A stretch of 7,003 bases of DNA from Thermoplasmata archaeon (GTDB lineage Archaea > Thermoplasmatota > Thermoplasmata > Lutacidiplasmatales > UBA184). The notes below the pieces were generated by a model that saw nothing but the letters and a program-made list of their open reading frames with translations, was not told where the DNA came from and made no database searches. Shown piece after piece: positions 1 to 5,843 of the stretch. Made by a program: the position numbers and the translations under genes. Location: contig JASHTI010000095.1 of NCBI GenBank assembly GCA_030040625.1, positions 1 through 7,003 of the forward strand, read 5' to 3'. How positions within the stretch are numbered: position 1 is the stretch's first letter; each line of letters opens with the position of its first letter.

Positions 1-514
1 CGAGCGCGATCGGGTCGATCGGCGCCTCGATCACCCCGTCGGGGGTCGACTTGGTCTTGTGGCCGAGCTCCGAGGTGGGGCTCGCCTGGCCGGTCGTCAG
101 CCCGTAGATCTGGTTGTCCATGGTGACGTAGGTCAGGTCGACGTTGCGGCGCATGGCGTGGACGAAGTGACCGACCCCGATCCCGAAGCCGTCGCCGTCC
201 CCGCCCGTGCCGATCACGGTGAGCTCGTGGTTCGCCCAGCGGATCCCCTCGGCGACGGGGATCGCCCGGCCGTGGATGCCGTGGAAGCCGTACGACGAGA
301 GGAAGTGCGGAAGGTTCGACGAGCAGCCGATCCCCGAGACGATCACGACCTCGTGGGAGGGGATGCCGAGGCGCTTGAGGGCCATCTCGATCCCCGCCAC
401 GACGCCGAAGTCGCCGCAGCCGGGGCACCAGGTCGGGCGGATCTCCGACTTCCCCACGACGGGGAGCGTCGGGCCCGTCGTCACGGGCGCCGGATGCGCG
501 CTACTGTCCGCCAC
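1..514 (-). CDS. korB: 2-oxoacid:ferredoxin oxidoreductase, beta subunit (N-terminal part)
   Basis: This is the thiamine-diphosphate and Fe-S subunit of a 2-oxoacid:ferredoxin oxidoreductase, which converts a 2-oxoacid plus CoA to acyl-CoA and CO2 while reducing ferredoxin. The 171 complete codons in the window show WCPGCGD at residues 29-35 and IGCSSN at 62-67, giving three of the four expected cluster cysteines (C30, C33, C64). The ThDP/Mg-binding stretch GDGDGFGIGVGH (105-116) is followed by RRN (122-124), DNQIYGLTTGQ (133-143) and SPTS, all hallmarks of KorB/PorB-type subunits. The gene runs off the left edge, so the fourth cysteine and the C terminus are not visible. A GTG start at 512-514 is chosen because an in-frame TGA lies two codons upstream and a strong ribosome binding site precedes it. 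It overlaps the end of korA by 14 bases, so translation is probably coupled. The substrate (2-oxoglutarate, pyruvate or broad) cannot be decided from sequence alone. Confidence 0.95.
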   Translation of the reverse strand, partial: MADSSAHPAPVTTGPTLPVVGKSEIRPTWCPGCGDFGVVAGIEMALKRLGIPSHEVVIVSGIGCSSNLPHFLSSYGFHGIHGRAIPVAEGIRWANHELTVIGTGGDGDGFGIGVGHFVHAMRRNVDLTYVTMDNQIYGLTTGQASPTSELGHKTKSTPDGVIEAPIDPIAL

Positions 515-2255
515 CGTCGCTCACCTCGAGCGCCTTCGCCACGATCTCGTGAGGATAGAACGGCTCCCCGTCGTACTTGAAGAGTCGGTCGGTCGGCACG
601 AAGCCGGACTCGGCCCGCAGCAGCCGTCCGAACTGCCCCGAGTAGTTCCCCTCCACGAGCAGGGTCCGGTGGCGGGCGGCGAGCGCGGCCTGGAGCCGCC
701 CGGCGTCGATCGGGTAGACCGCGGGGAACCAGACGAGGTTCGTCACCCGCCGCCGCCGCTCCAGCTCCGCCCGCGCGTCGCGCACGGCGCCGACGGTCGA
801 CCCCCAGGCGATGAACGTCAACGGGGCGTCCGCGGGGCCCTCGACGATCGGCCCGGGGACCTCGGAGGCGAGCCCGGTGAGCTTGCGCATCCGCTTCTCC
901 ATCATCCGCTGCCGCTCGGAGACCCACTTCGGCAGGCCGCTCCGCGTGTCCGAGATCAGGTGCCCCCGCTCGTCGTGCTCGTCGGAGCCGGCGATGAACT
1001 GGAGGCCGGGCTGGCCGGGGAGGGCGCGCGGGGAGACCCCGGAGTCCGTGTAGCGGTAGCGGAGGTAGTCGTGCCCGTTCGGGCCGACCGTGAAGAGCGA
1101 GGGGATCGGTCCGGGGCTCACCAGCTCGTCGCGGTCCACGGTCGCCAGGTTCTCGGAGAGGTGGAGGTCGCTGGCGAGCAGGACGGCCGTCTGCCAGGAC
1201 TCGGCGAGCCGGAACGCCTCGATCGTCGCGGTGTACGCCTCCTTCGGGTGCGAGGGGGCGAGGATCGCCCGCGGGAACTCGCTCTGGCCGGCGCCGAGCA
1301 TCAGGTTCAGGTCGCCCTGCTCGGTCTTCGTCGGCAGGCCGGTCGAAGGACCGGCCCGCTGCGACTCGACGACGACCAGCGGGGTCTCGGTCATGCCCGC
1401 CATCCCGAGCGCCTCGACCATCAGCGAGAAGCCGCCGCCGCTGGTGGCGGTCATCGAGCGGACGCCGGCGAACGACGCGCCGATCGCCATGTTGATCGCC
1501 GCCAGCTCGTCCTCCGCCTGCTTGACGACGACGCCGAGGCCGGTGGCGTGAGCGGCCATCCAGTGCATGATCGAGGACGCCGGTGTCATCGGGTACTGGG
1601 CGAGGAACTTGCAGCCGCCCGCGGCGGCGCCGAGCGCGATCGCCTGGTTGCCGGCCATCAGCAGCTTGGGAGCGCCCTGGCGCGAGGGCGCGTGGTCGTG
1701 GGGGCTGGCGTGCGCCTCCGCGAACCGGTAGCCGTCCGCGCTCGCCCCGAGGTTCCAGTCGACGACGTCCCCCTTCTTCCGGCCGAACGAGTCGGCGAGG
1801 ACCTTCTGGAGGACCTCGAGCGGGATCCCGGCGAGGAAGGCGGTCGCCCCGAGCCCCCCCGCGTTCTGGAGGATCGACTGGCTCGTGTACTTCCGGGCGA
1901 TCTCGAGCGTCGGCACGGCGAGCGCCCGGACCCCCGCGGGGAGCTCGCTGGGATCGACCTTGAACTTCTCCGGGTCGTGGATCACCGTACCGCCGGGCCG
2001 GAGGTCCGGCACGTGGGTCTCGACCGTGGCCCGATCGAGCGCGTAGAGAACGTCGGCTCCGTCGCCCTGCGAGTAGACGCGGCGATCGGAGGCCCGCGCC
2101 TGGAACCAGACGTGCCCGCCGCGGATGACCGACTGGTAGGCGTTGAGCCCGAAGACGTGGAGGCCCTGCCGGGAGAAGCCGCGGGCGATCGCCTCGCCGA
2201 CCGACGCGATCCCGTCCCCGGCCTGCCCTCCCGTGCGGACGGTGATCTCGGGCAT
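501..2255 (-). CDS. korA: 2-oxoacid:ferredoxin oxidoreductase, fused gamma-alpha subunit
   Basis: This 584-residue protein is the partner of KorB in a two-subunit 2-oxoacid:ferredoxin oxidoreductase. Residues 1 to about 185 are the gamma domain, with GGQAGDGI at 9-16 and NAYQSVIRGGHVWFQ near 38-52. Residues from about 197 are the alpha (pyrimidine-binding) domain: AGNQAIALGA at 201-210, the signature YPMTPASS at 221-228 (a variant of YPITPSS), the acidic segment AEDELAAINMAIGASFAG near 247-264, and QRAGPSTGLPTKTEQGDL at 299-316. The C-terminal part carries GNYSGQFGRLLRAE (536-549), typical of the last domain. The fused arrangement and length match the archaeal and aerobic-bacterial KorA type rather than four-subunit POR. 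The ATG at 2253-2255 is supported by the N-terminal match to the family and by a TATA-like octamer 25 bases upstream. A GGAGG abuts the ATG but is too close to act as a normal ribosome binding site. Neither a ferredoxin nor a delta subunit is visible in the window. Confidence 0.96.
   Translation of the reverse strand: MPEITVRTGGQAGDGIASVGEAIARGFSRQGLHVFGLNAYQSVIRGGHVWFQARASDRRVYSQGDGADVLYALDRATVETHVPDLRPGGTVIHDPEKFKVDPSELPAGVRALAVPTLEIARKYTSQSILQNAGGLGATAFLAGIPLEVLQKVLADSFGRKKGDVVDWNLGASADGYRFAEAHASPHDHAPSRQGAPKLLMAGNQAIALGAAAGGCKFLAQYPMTPASSIMHWMAAHATGLGVVVKQAEDELAAINMAIGASFAGVRSMTATSGGGFSLMVEALGMAGMTETPLVVVESQRAGPSTGLPTKTEQGDLNLMLGAGQSEFPRAILAPSHPKEAYTATIEAFRLAESWQTAVLLASDLHLSENLATVDRDELVSPGPIPSLFTVGPNGHDYLRYRYTDSGVSPRALPGQPGLQFIAGSDEHDERGHLISDTRSGLPKWVSERQRMMEKRMRKLTGLASEVPGPIVEGPADAPLTFIAWGSTVGAVRDARAELERRRRVTNLVWFPAVYPIDAGRLQAALAARHRTLLVEGNYSGQFGRLLRAESGFVPTDRLFKYDGEPFYPHEIVAKALEVSDGGGQ
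521..527 (-). promoter_or_regulatory. Shine-Dalgarno sequence of korB
   Basis: The minus strand reads GAGGTGA, a seven-base match to the archaeal Shine-Dalgarno consensus (GGAGGTGA), six bases upstream of the GTG at 514. It lies inside the last codons of korA. It decides the korB start and is the clearest ribosome binding site in the window, which fits an internal operon gene while the first genes of operons appear leaderless. Confidence 0.85.
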
Positions 2256-2276
2256 CCTCCAAACGAGCGGGGTCCG

Positions 2277-2284
2277 CTATTAAT
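2277..2284 (-). promoter_or_regulatory. TATA box of korAB, possibly shared with moaD
   Basis: On the minus strand the octamer ATTAATAG is centred about 25 bases upstream of the korA ATG, which predicts transcription starting at or next to the start codon. It is the only AT-rich stretch in the 82-base divergent gap. Its core ATTAAT is a perfect palindrome, so the same site could also serve the plus strand toward moaD (as CTATTAAT), giving a leader of about 30 bases. Confidence 0.65.
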
Positions 2285-2337
2285 CGGCATGGGTGGGACC
2301 GGCAGACGTTAGGGCGTGGCACGGCTGTGCACGCGTC

Positions 2338-2595
2338 GTGGGGCGCTCGGTACGGGTCCGCCTTTTCGGCCCGGCACGTCAGGCCGTTGGTCGCGCGGAG
2401 CTCCGGTGGCCGGTGTCCGCTTCGACCGTCCCCGCCCGCGAGCTCCTCGCCCGGCTCACGGAGCAGTACCCGCGGCTTCGCCCGATCCTGCGGAGCAGCC
2501 GATTCCTGCGGAACGGGGAGTACCTCGAGGATCTCGCGGCGCCGATCGGCGTCGACGACGAGCTGGCCGTGCATCCGCCGTACGGGGGCGGCTAG
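2338..2595 (+). CDS. moaD: molybdopterin synthase small subunit MoaD (ubiquitin-like sulfur carrier)
   Basis: This 85-residue protein is the small subunit of molybdopterin synthase. Its C-terminal glycine is converted to a thiocarboxylate that supplies the dithiolene sulfur of molybdopterin. The sequence shows the N-terminal beta strand VRVRLFGPAR (5-14), the heptad-like helix ARELLARL (33-40), NGEYLED (59-65), and the terminal strand DDELAVHPPYGGG (73-85) ending in the required Gly-Gly. The frame is open back to a GTG at 2293, but a GTG at 2338 gives the usual MoaD length and N terminus, while 2293 lies too close to the TATA box to be transcribed from it. No convincing ribosome binding site precedes 2338. 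The gene is followed one base after its stop by moaE, the partner subunit, so the two are almost certainly one transcript. The activating MoeB-type adenylyltransferase is not in the window. Confidence 0.88.
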   Translation: MGRSVRVRLFGPARQAVGRAELRWPVSASTVPARELLARLTEQYPRLRPILRSSRFLRNGEYLEDLAAPIGVDDELAVHPPYGGG

Positions 2596-2596
2596 G

Positions 2597-3043
2597 GTGG
2601 GGATCCGTCTCTCCCGCGCTCCGATCAGCCTCGCCGCCGCGGAGCGGAGCCTCGCCGGCCGGCGCGCCGGCGGGGTCGCCTACTTCGCCGGCACCGTCCG
2701 ACCGGACCGGCATCGCGGGGGCCGGGTCGTCGCGCTGGACTACGAGGTCGACCCGGGCCCGGCGCGACGCCGACTGGAGGCGATCGCCGGACGGGCGCGC
2801 CGGCGGTTCGGGGCGTACGACGTCCTCCTCTGGCACCGGATCGGCCGCGTCCGGGTCGGCGAGGTGGCGGTGATCGTCGCGGCGGCCTGCGCCCACCGCG
2901 CGGAAGCGTTCGCCGCGACCCGTTTCCTGATCGATGAGCTGAAGGCGACGGTGCCGATCTGGAAGGAAGAGCGACGAGCCTCGGCGGCCGGGAGCGCCGC
3001 CCGGCCTCCCTCCGCTCGTCGGCGCGGAACCCCCGTTAAATAG
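2597..3043 (+). CDS. moaE: molybdopterin synthase catalytic subunit MoaE
   Basis: MoaE is the large catalytic subunit that, with MoaD, turns cyclic pyranopterin monophosphate into molybdopterin. The 148 residues (E. coli MoaE has 150) show GGVAYFAGTVR at 25-35, LDYE at 47-50, HRIGRVRVGEVAVIV at 80-94, AHRAEAF at 99-105 and DELKATVPIWKEE at 113-125. H100, R101, K116 and K123 keep the same spacing as His103, Arg104, Lys119 and Lys126 of the E. coli enzyme, so the active site looks complete. The GTG at 2597 begins one base after the moaD stop, indicating translational coupling; a long in-frame extension upstream overlaps moaD and is disregarded. After residue 125 there is a basic, Ala/Arg/Pro-rich tail of about 23 residues without recognisable motifs. 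Its last codons and stop coincide with the TATA box of the next gene. Confidence 0.93.
   Translation: MGIRLSRAPISLAAAERSLAGRRAGGVAYFAGTVRPDRHRGGRVVALDYEVDPGPARRRLEAIAGRARRRFGAYDVLLWHRIGRVRVGEVAVIVAAACAHRAEAFAATRFLIDELKATVPIWKEERRASAAGSAARPPSARRRGTPVK
3036..3043 (+). promoter_or_regulatory. TATA box of mrp, overlapping the moaE stop codon
   Basis: The octamer TTAAATAG includes the moaE stop codon TAG and is centred about 25 bases before the ATG at 3064, so a leaderless or nearly leaderless mrp transcript is predicted. A GGTGA at 3052-3056, seven bases before the ATG, could act as a Shine-Dalgarno sequence for read-through transcripts from moaDE. mrp may therefore have both its own promoter and operon transcription. 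Confidence 0.7.
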
Positions 3044-3063
3044 CCACGCCCGGTGAAACGGCG

Positions 3064-3939
3064 ATGAGCGGCCCCGAGCCGACCGCGGCCCCACCGCACG
3101 GCGGGCACGCCCACGGTCCGGGGGGCGCCCCCGGTCGCGGGCCGCGGGGGATGCTCCAGCGGATGGACAAGGGCGGGCTGGCCCACGTCATCGCCGTCGG
3201 CAGCGGCAAGGGCGGGGTCGGGAAATCGTCGGTCGCGACGCTCCTCGCGCTCGAGCTCCAGCGTCGGGGGCGAACGGTCGGCATCCTGGACGCGGACATC
3301 ACCGGCCCCTCCGTCCCGAAGCTGCTCGGCATGACCGGTCCGCTGGTCGATCGGGGCGAGGGGATCGAGCCGGCGACCTCCCGCGGCGGCATCCCGGTCG
3401 TCTCCTCGCAGTTCATGGTCGAGGACGAGAAGACCCCGGTGATCTGGCGGGGGCCGCTCGTCACGCGGCTCATCACGCAGTTCTACGGCTCGGTCCAGTG
3501 GGGGAAGCTCGACTACCTGTTCATCGACATGCCGCCCGGCACGAGCGACGTGCCGCTGACGGTCTTCCAGACGATCCCGATCGACGGGATGGTCTTCGTG
3601 CTCACGCCGCAGGACCTCGCCGCGCTGATCGTGAAGAAGGCGATGAACATGGCCCGCGACCTCCACGTGCCGCTGCTCGGGCTGGTCGAGAACATGGCCT
3701 GGGTCGCCTGCCCGCACTGCGGCGAGCGGATCGAACTGTTCGGGCCGAGCCGGGTCGCCCGCATCGCCGAGGAGTACGGGATACCGGTGCTCGGACGCCT
3801 GCCGGTCGCGCCGGCCGTCTCCGCCCTCGGCGACGCCGGCCGCCTGGAGGAGCACACCAGCCCGGAGGTCTCCGAGCTGGGCGCCGCCTTCGAGCGGGCG
3901 GTCGCCGAGGTCACGAAGGGCTCGATGACGGTGCTGTAG
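3064..3939 (+). CDS. mrp: Mrp/ApbC-family P-loop ATPase, probable Fe-S cluster carrier
   Basis: This 291-residue cytosolic protein belongs to the Mrp/NBP35/ApbC family of ATPases that hold and transfer Fe-S clusters. It shows the deviant Walker A GSGKGGVGKSS at 46-56, switch I LDADITGPSVPKLLG at 75-89, Walker B-like IDMPPGTSD at 154-162, TPQDLA at 181-186 and ENMAW followed by CPHCG at 209-220. C216 and C219 form the CxxC that binds the bridging cluster in family members. The first 30 residues are Gly/Pro/His-rich with four histidines and precede the conserved core, which begins near residue 39. The ATG is supported by the TATA box 25 bases upstream. The gene follows moaDE by 20 bases and its last 29 bases overlap the end of the opposing TraB-like gene. 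The client proteins cannot be inferred, although KorB and molybdoenzymes are Fe-S proteins. Confidence 0.95.
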   Translation: MSGPEPTAAPPHGGHAHGPGGAPGRGPRGMLQRMDKGGLAHVIAVGSGKGGVGKSSVATLLALELQRRGRTVGILDADITGPSVPKLLGMTGPLVDRGEGIEPATSRGGIPVVSSQFMVEDEKTPVIWRGPLVTRLITQFYGSVQWGKLDYLFIDMPPGTSDVPLTVFQTIPIDGMVFVLTPQDLAALIVKKAMNMARDLHVPLLGLVENMAWVACPHCGERIELFGPSRVARIAEEYGIPVLGRLPVAPAVSALGDAGRLEEHTSPEVSELGAAFERAVAEVTKGSMTVL

Positions 3940-4627
3940 CCGCCCGCAGCGCGGCGAACCCGATCGCCTCGACCGGCACGCCACGCCGGCGCAGCGCCTC
4001 CGAGAGGCCGGCGACGTGGGCGTCCCCCACGACCGCGGCGAGGCGTCCGTAGCCGCGGGCCCGCACCGAGGCGAGCCGGTCGGCCATGTGCTCGTTCCGC
4101 TCGTCGAGCAGGACCCGGGCGAGCGTCGGGCTCGCCTCCCGCAGCGCGGCGGTGTACGCGATCGGGTCGTCGGCGTAGTGGTCCATCTCGCTGCGCACGG
4201 TGCGGGCGGGCACGAACAGGCCGAGGACGGCCCCGACAAGCAGCGTCACCCGCTCCCGGACGGGCAGGGCGGTGAGGAGCGAGGCGAGGGTCGCCCGGAT
4301 CGGATCGTCGATCAGGAACAGCGGGAGGCGGCGCTCACGGGCGAACTCCGCGGCGACGCGCATCTCCTGCCCGGCGCCGCTGCCGAGCTCGGCCCCCAGC
4401 CGGCGCTGGATCCTCCCCCATAGGCGGGCGAGCAACGGCGTCCCGGCCCGCGCGCCCCGTCGGGCCCCCTCCGGCGCGAGCAGCGCCTGGGCTCGTTCGG
4501 CATCGAGCTCGACCGCGATCCCGTCGAGCGGTCGGTCGGCGAGCGTGCTCCGGATCGGCCCGGCAAGGTCGACGACGTGCGCGGTCCCGAGCAGGAGGAC
4601 GGGCGCCTCGGTCGTGCGCGCGTACAC
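3911..4627 (-). CDS. TraB/PrgY-like family protein, short form
   Basis: The protein resembles the TraB/PrgY/GumN family, whose biochemical role is poorly defined (PrgY limits pheromone activity in enterococci; archaeal members are uncharacterised). With the chosen start it has 238 residues: LLLGTAHV at 11-18, AVELDAER at 38-45, GAGQEMRVA at 84-92, FLIDDPI at 104-110, LLDERNEHMA at 173-182 and AVVGDAHVAGL at 198-208. The two GTAHV/GDAHV blocks and the ERNEHMA block are the usual anchors. Archaeal relatives commonly continue into a C-terminal membrane region; this one stops just after the conserved domain. The GTG at 4627 is preferred because it sits a few residues before the first conserved strand and a weak TATA-like GTAAAG lies 26 bases upstream. 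The frame is open to a GTG at 4708, whose extra 27 residues are low-complexity. The last 29 bases overlap mrp tail to tail. Family assignment is likely; function is unknown. Confidence 0.8.
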   Translation of the reverse strand: MYARTTEAPVLLLGTAHVVDLAGPIRSTLADRPLDGIAVELDAERAQALLAPEGARRGARAGTPLLARLWGRIQRRLGAELGSGAGQEMRVAAEFARERRLPLFLIDDPIRATLASLLTALPVRERVTLLVGAVLGLFVPARTVRSEMDHYADDPIAYTAALREASPTLARVLLDERNEHMADRLASVRARGYGRLAAVVGDAHVAGLSEALRRRGVPVEAIGFAALRAATAPSSSPS

Positions 4628-4650
4628 GCCCGTCCAAGGGGGCGCGGCGG

Positions 4651-4656
4651 CTTTAC
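4651..4656 (-). promoter_or_regulatory. weak TATA-like element upstream of the TraB-like gene
   Basis: The minus strand carries GTAAAG, an isolated AT-rich patch in a GC-rich gap, centred about 26 bases before the GTG at 4627. The spacing matches that of the better TATA boxes in the window. An alternative is the reverse reading (CTATAAG) of the element at 4710-4716, which would give a leader of about 60 bases. Confidence 0.4.
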
Positions 4657-4669
4657 GGCTCGGGCGGGA

Positions 4670-4683
4670 CCGCCGGCCGGCGG
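4670..4683. repeat. 14-base perfect palindrome between the TraB-like gene and the unknown gene
   Basis: CCGCCGGCCGGCGG reads identically on both strands. It lies between the two divergent TATA-like elements (4651-4656 and 4709-4716), in a gap that is non-coding if the TraB-like gene starts at 4627. It could be a binding site for a dimeric regulator, but chance palindromes of G and C are expected at this composition. Confidence 0.5.
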
Positions 4684-4708
4684 CCTCCGACCCGACGGCC
4701 GCCAACAC

Positions 4709-4716
4709 CCTTATAG
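4709..4716 (+). promoter_or_regulatory. TATA box of the 100-residue unknown gene
   Basis: The octamer CCTTATAG is centred about 26 bases upstream of the ATG at 4739, predicting a leaderless transcript. No Shine-Dalgarno sequence is visible between it and the start codon, which supports leaderless translation and this choice of start. Confidence 0.65.
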
Positions 4717-4738
4717 CCGGCCGCGGTCGGCGGCGCCG

Positions 4739-5041
4739 ATGCCCTGGAGCCTCTACGCGATCCCCTCCGACCGTCGGACCGAGATCGACGCCGCCCTCAA
4801 GGACGACGTGGTCGCCCGCCAGAGCCAGAAACTGCGGGAGGGGGCGAGCCTCGGCGCGGCGGCCGGCACCACGATCGTACTCGTGGAGGGTTCGGTGGAC
4901 GGGGTCCGACGCGCCGACGAGCTGCTCGGTCCGCTCGCGCCGAGGCTGGCCGTCGCCGACGCCGAGGGGCTCTACCGCCGCCTGAAGGACGAGGAAGAGG
5001 CGGCCTCGGCCGGCATGGGCCTGTTCTTCACGGAAGGCTAG
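4739..5041 (+). CDS. uncharacterised 100-residue protein
   Basis: I do not recognise this protein. It is 100 residues long, soluble, without signal peptide, membrane segment or cysteine. Residues 1-8 (MPWSLYAI) look like a first beta strand. A charged helical region follows to about residue 35, then a strand GTTIVLVEGS (43-52), a second helix VDGVRRADELLGPL (53-66), another short strand, and a highly charged helix YRRLKDEEEAA (78-88) before GMGLFFTEG at the C terminus. The strand-helix-strand pattern suggests a small alpha/beta domain. That it is a real gene is supported by codon-position G+C like its neighbours, by the TATA box 26 bases upstream of the ATG, and by its clean fit between the divergent TraB-like gene and the convergent GPN GTPase gene, whose stop lies 7 bases away. 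The frame is open upstream to 4577, but that part crosses the promoter and the opposing gene and is disregarded. Confidence 0.7.
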   Translation: MPWSLYAIPSDRRTEIDAALKDDVVARQSQKLREGASLGAAAGTTIVLVEGSVDGVRRADELLGPLAPRLAVADAEGLYRRLKDEEEAASAGMGLFFTEG

Positions 5042-5048
5042 CGACGCC

Positions 5049-5843
5049 TCAGTTCGGGGCCGCCTCGTGGGACGGCTCCAGGTCCTCGCCGCCGGCGAGG
5101 ATCCGCTGGCACTCGCGGTAGAACTCCTCGAGGCCGGTCCGCTCCTTGGCGGAGGTCGGCAGCAGGCCCCCGATCGGCCCGACGGTCTCGATCGCCCGGA
5201 ACAGCTCGGTGGAGAGCTGGAGGTCCGGCGTCCGGGCGCCGGCCTCGACAGCGTCGCCGAGCCGGCCGGGCTCCTCCGCCCAGGCGAGCAGCTCGCCGAG
5301 CTGCTCGGGGGTCAGGGCGTCGGACTTGGCGAGGACGTTGACCATCGGCAACCGGAACCGGAACTCGACCGTCGCGCTCAGCAGCAGCAGCGAGACGAAT
5401 CCGGAGGCGGTCCGCGCGAGCGCGGGATCGAACAGGAAGCTGATCACCGCCCGATCGCCGCCGAGCGCCTCGACGATCGCCCGGGACGCTTCACGGAAGG
5501 CGAACAGCTCGACCTGGCCGGGCGTGTCGAAGAGCAGGTAATCCGCCGAGTTCTCGGCGATCGCCTGCTTCACCTCGAAGATCTTGAGCGCGATCATGTC
5601 GGCGGCCGCGATCTGCGCGCCGTTCGGGCCGAGCCCGTACTCGTCCTGGAGGTCGGCGAGGCGGACCCACTCGCGGATGTCGACGTCCGGGGCGAGCTCG
5701 TCGCCCTCGAGCCCCGGGTCGAGGTTGACGACCGTCGCGTCGTAGCCGTTGGACCGGAGCCAGTCGGCGAAAGCGCGGACGAACGTCGTCTTTCCGGCGC
5801 CGGCGGTGCCGGCGAGGAAGACCGCCGCCGGCTCCTCGCTCAC
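5049..5843 (-). CDS. GPN-loop GTPase
   Basis: This 264-residue protein is a GPN-loop GTPase, the archaeal counterpart of eukaryotic Gpn1-3, which help assemble or import RNA polymerase; the cellular role in archaea is not settled. It shows G1 GTAGAGKTT at 12-20, NLDPG at 40-44, the family-defining Gly-Pro-Asn at 72-74 within GLGPNGA, G3 DTPGQVELF at 106-114, G4 as AKSD at 172-175 (NKxD in classical GTPases) and G5 TSAK at 230-233. In the family the GPN loop reaches across a homodimer interface to the partner's nucleotide. The length is normal. The start is a GTG whose last two bases form the TGA stop of srp19 (a GTGA overlap), so it is translationally coupled to srp19 and presumably transcribed from the S8e promoter. 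The C-terminal 15 residues are acidic and probably disordered. Confidence 0.94.
   Translation of the reverse strand: MSEEPAAVFLAGTAGAGKTTFVRAFADWLRSNGYDATVVNLDPGLEGDELAPDVDIREWVRLADLQDEYGLGPNGAQIAAADMIALKIFEVKQAIAENSADYLLFDTPGQVELFAFREASRAIVEALGGDRAVISFLFDPALARTASGFVSLLLLSATVEFRFRLPMVNVLAKSDALTPEQLGELLAWAEEPGRLGDAVEAGARTPDLQLSTELFRAIETVGPIGGLLPTSAKERTGLEEFYRECQRILAGGEDLEPSHEAAPN

Noticed and set aside
2256..2260. GGAGG as the ribosome binding site of korA.
   Set aside because: It touches the ATG with no spacer, and the TATA box predicts that it lies at or upstream of the transcription start.
207..2312. A 701-codon open frame on the plus strand through korAB.
   Set aside because: It is antisense to two strongly conserved genes, its translation is Arg/Gly/Pro-rich low complexity, and it shows no motif. 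High G+C with third-position bias makes such shadow frames.
2293..2337. An upstream GTG start for moaD adding 15 residues.
   Set aside because: The extra residues are unlike any MoaD N terminus, and the GTG is only about 10 bases from the TATA box, so it would probably not be transcribed.
481..2574. A 697-codon open frame on the minus strand, shifted relative to korA and extending over moaD.
   Set aside because: It is very rich in Arg, Pro and Gly, has no recognisable domain, and covers two well-supported genes in other frames.
2655..2672. GC-rich palindromic runs (such as CCGGCGCGCCGG) inside moaE.
   Set aside because: They encode the conserved MoaE N-terminal region and are expected from Gly/Arg/Ala codons in GC-rich DNA.
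2740..4239. A 499-codon minus-strand frame antisense to moaE and mrp.
   Set aside because: It runs through the conserved Mrp ATPase and part of the TraB-like gene in the wrong frame; its composition is that of shadow translation.
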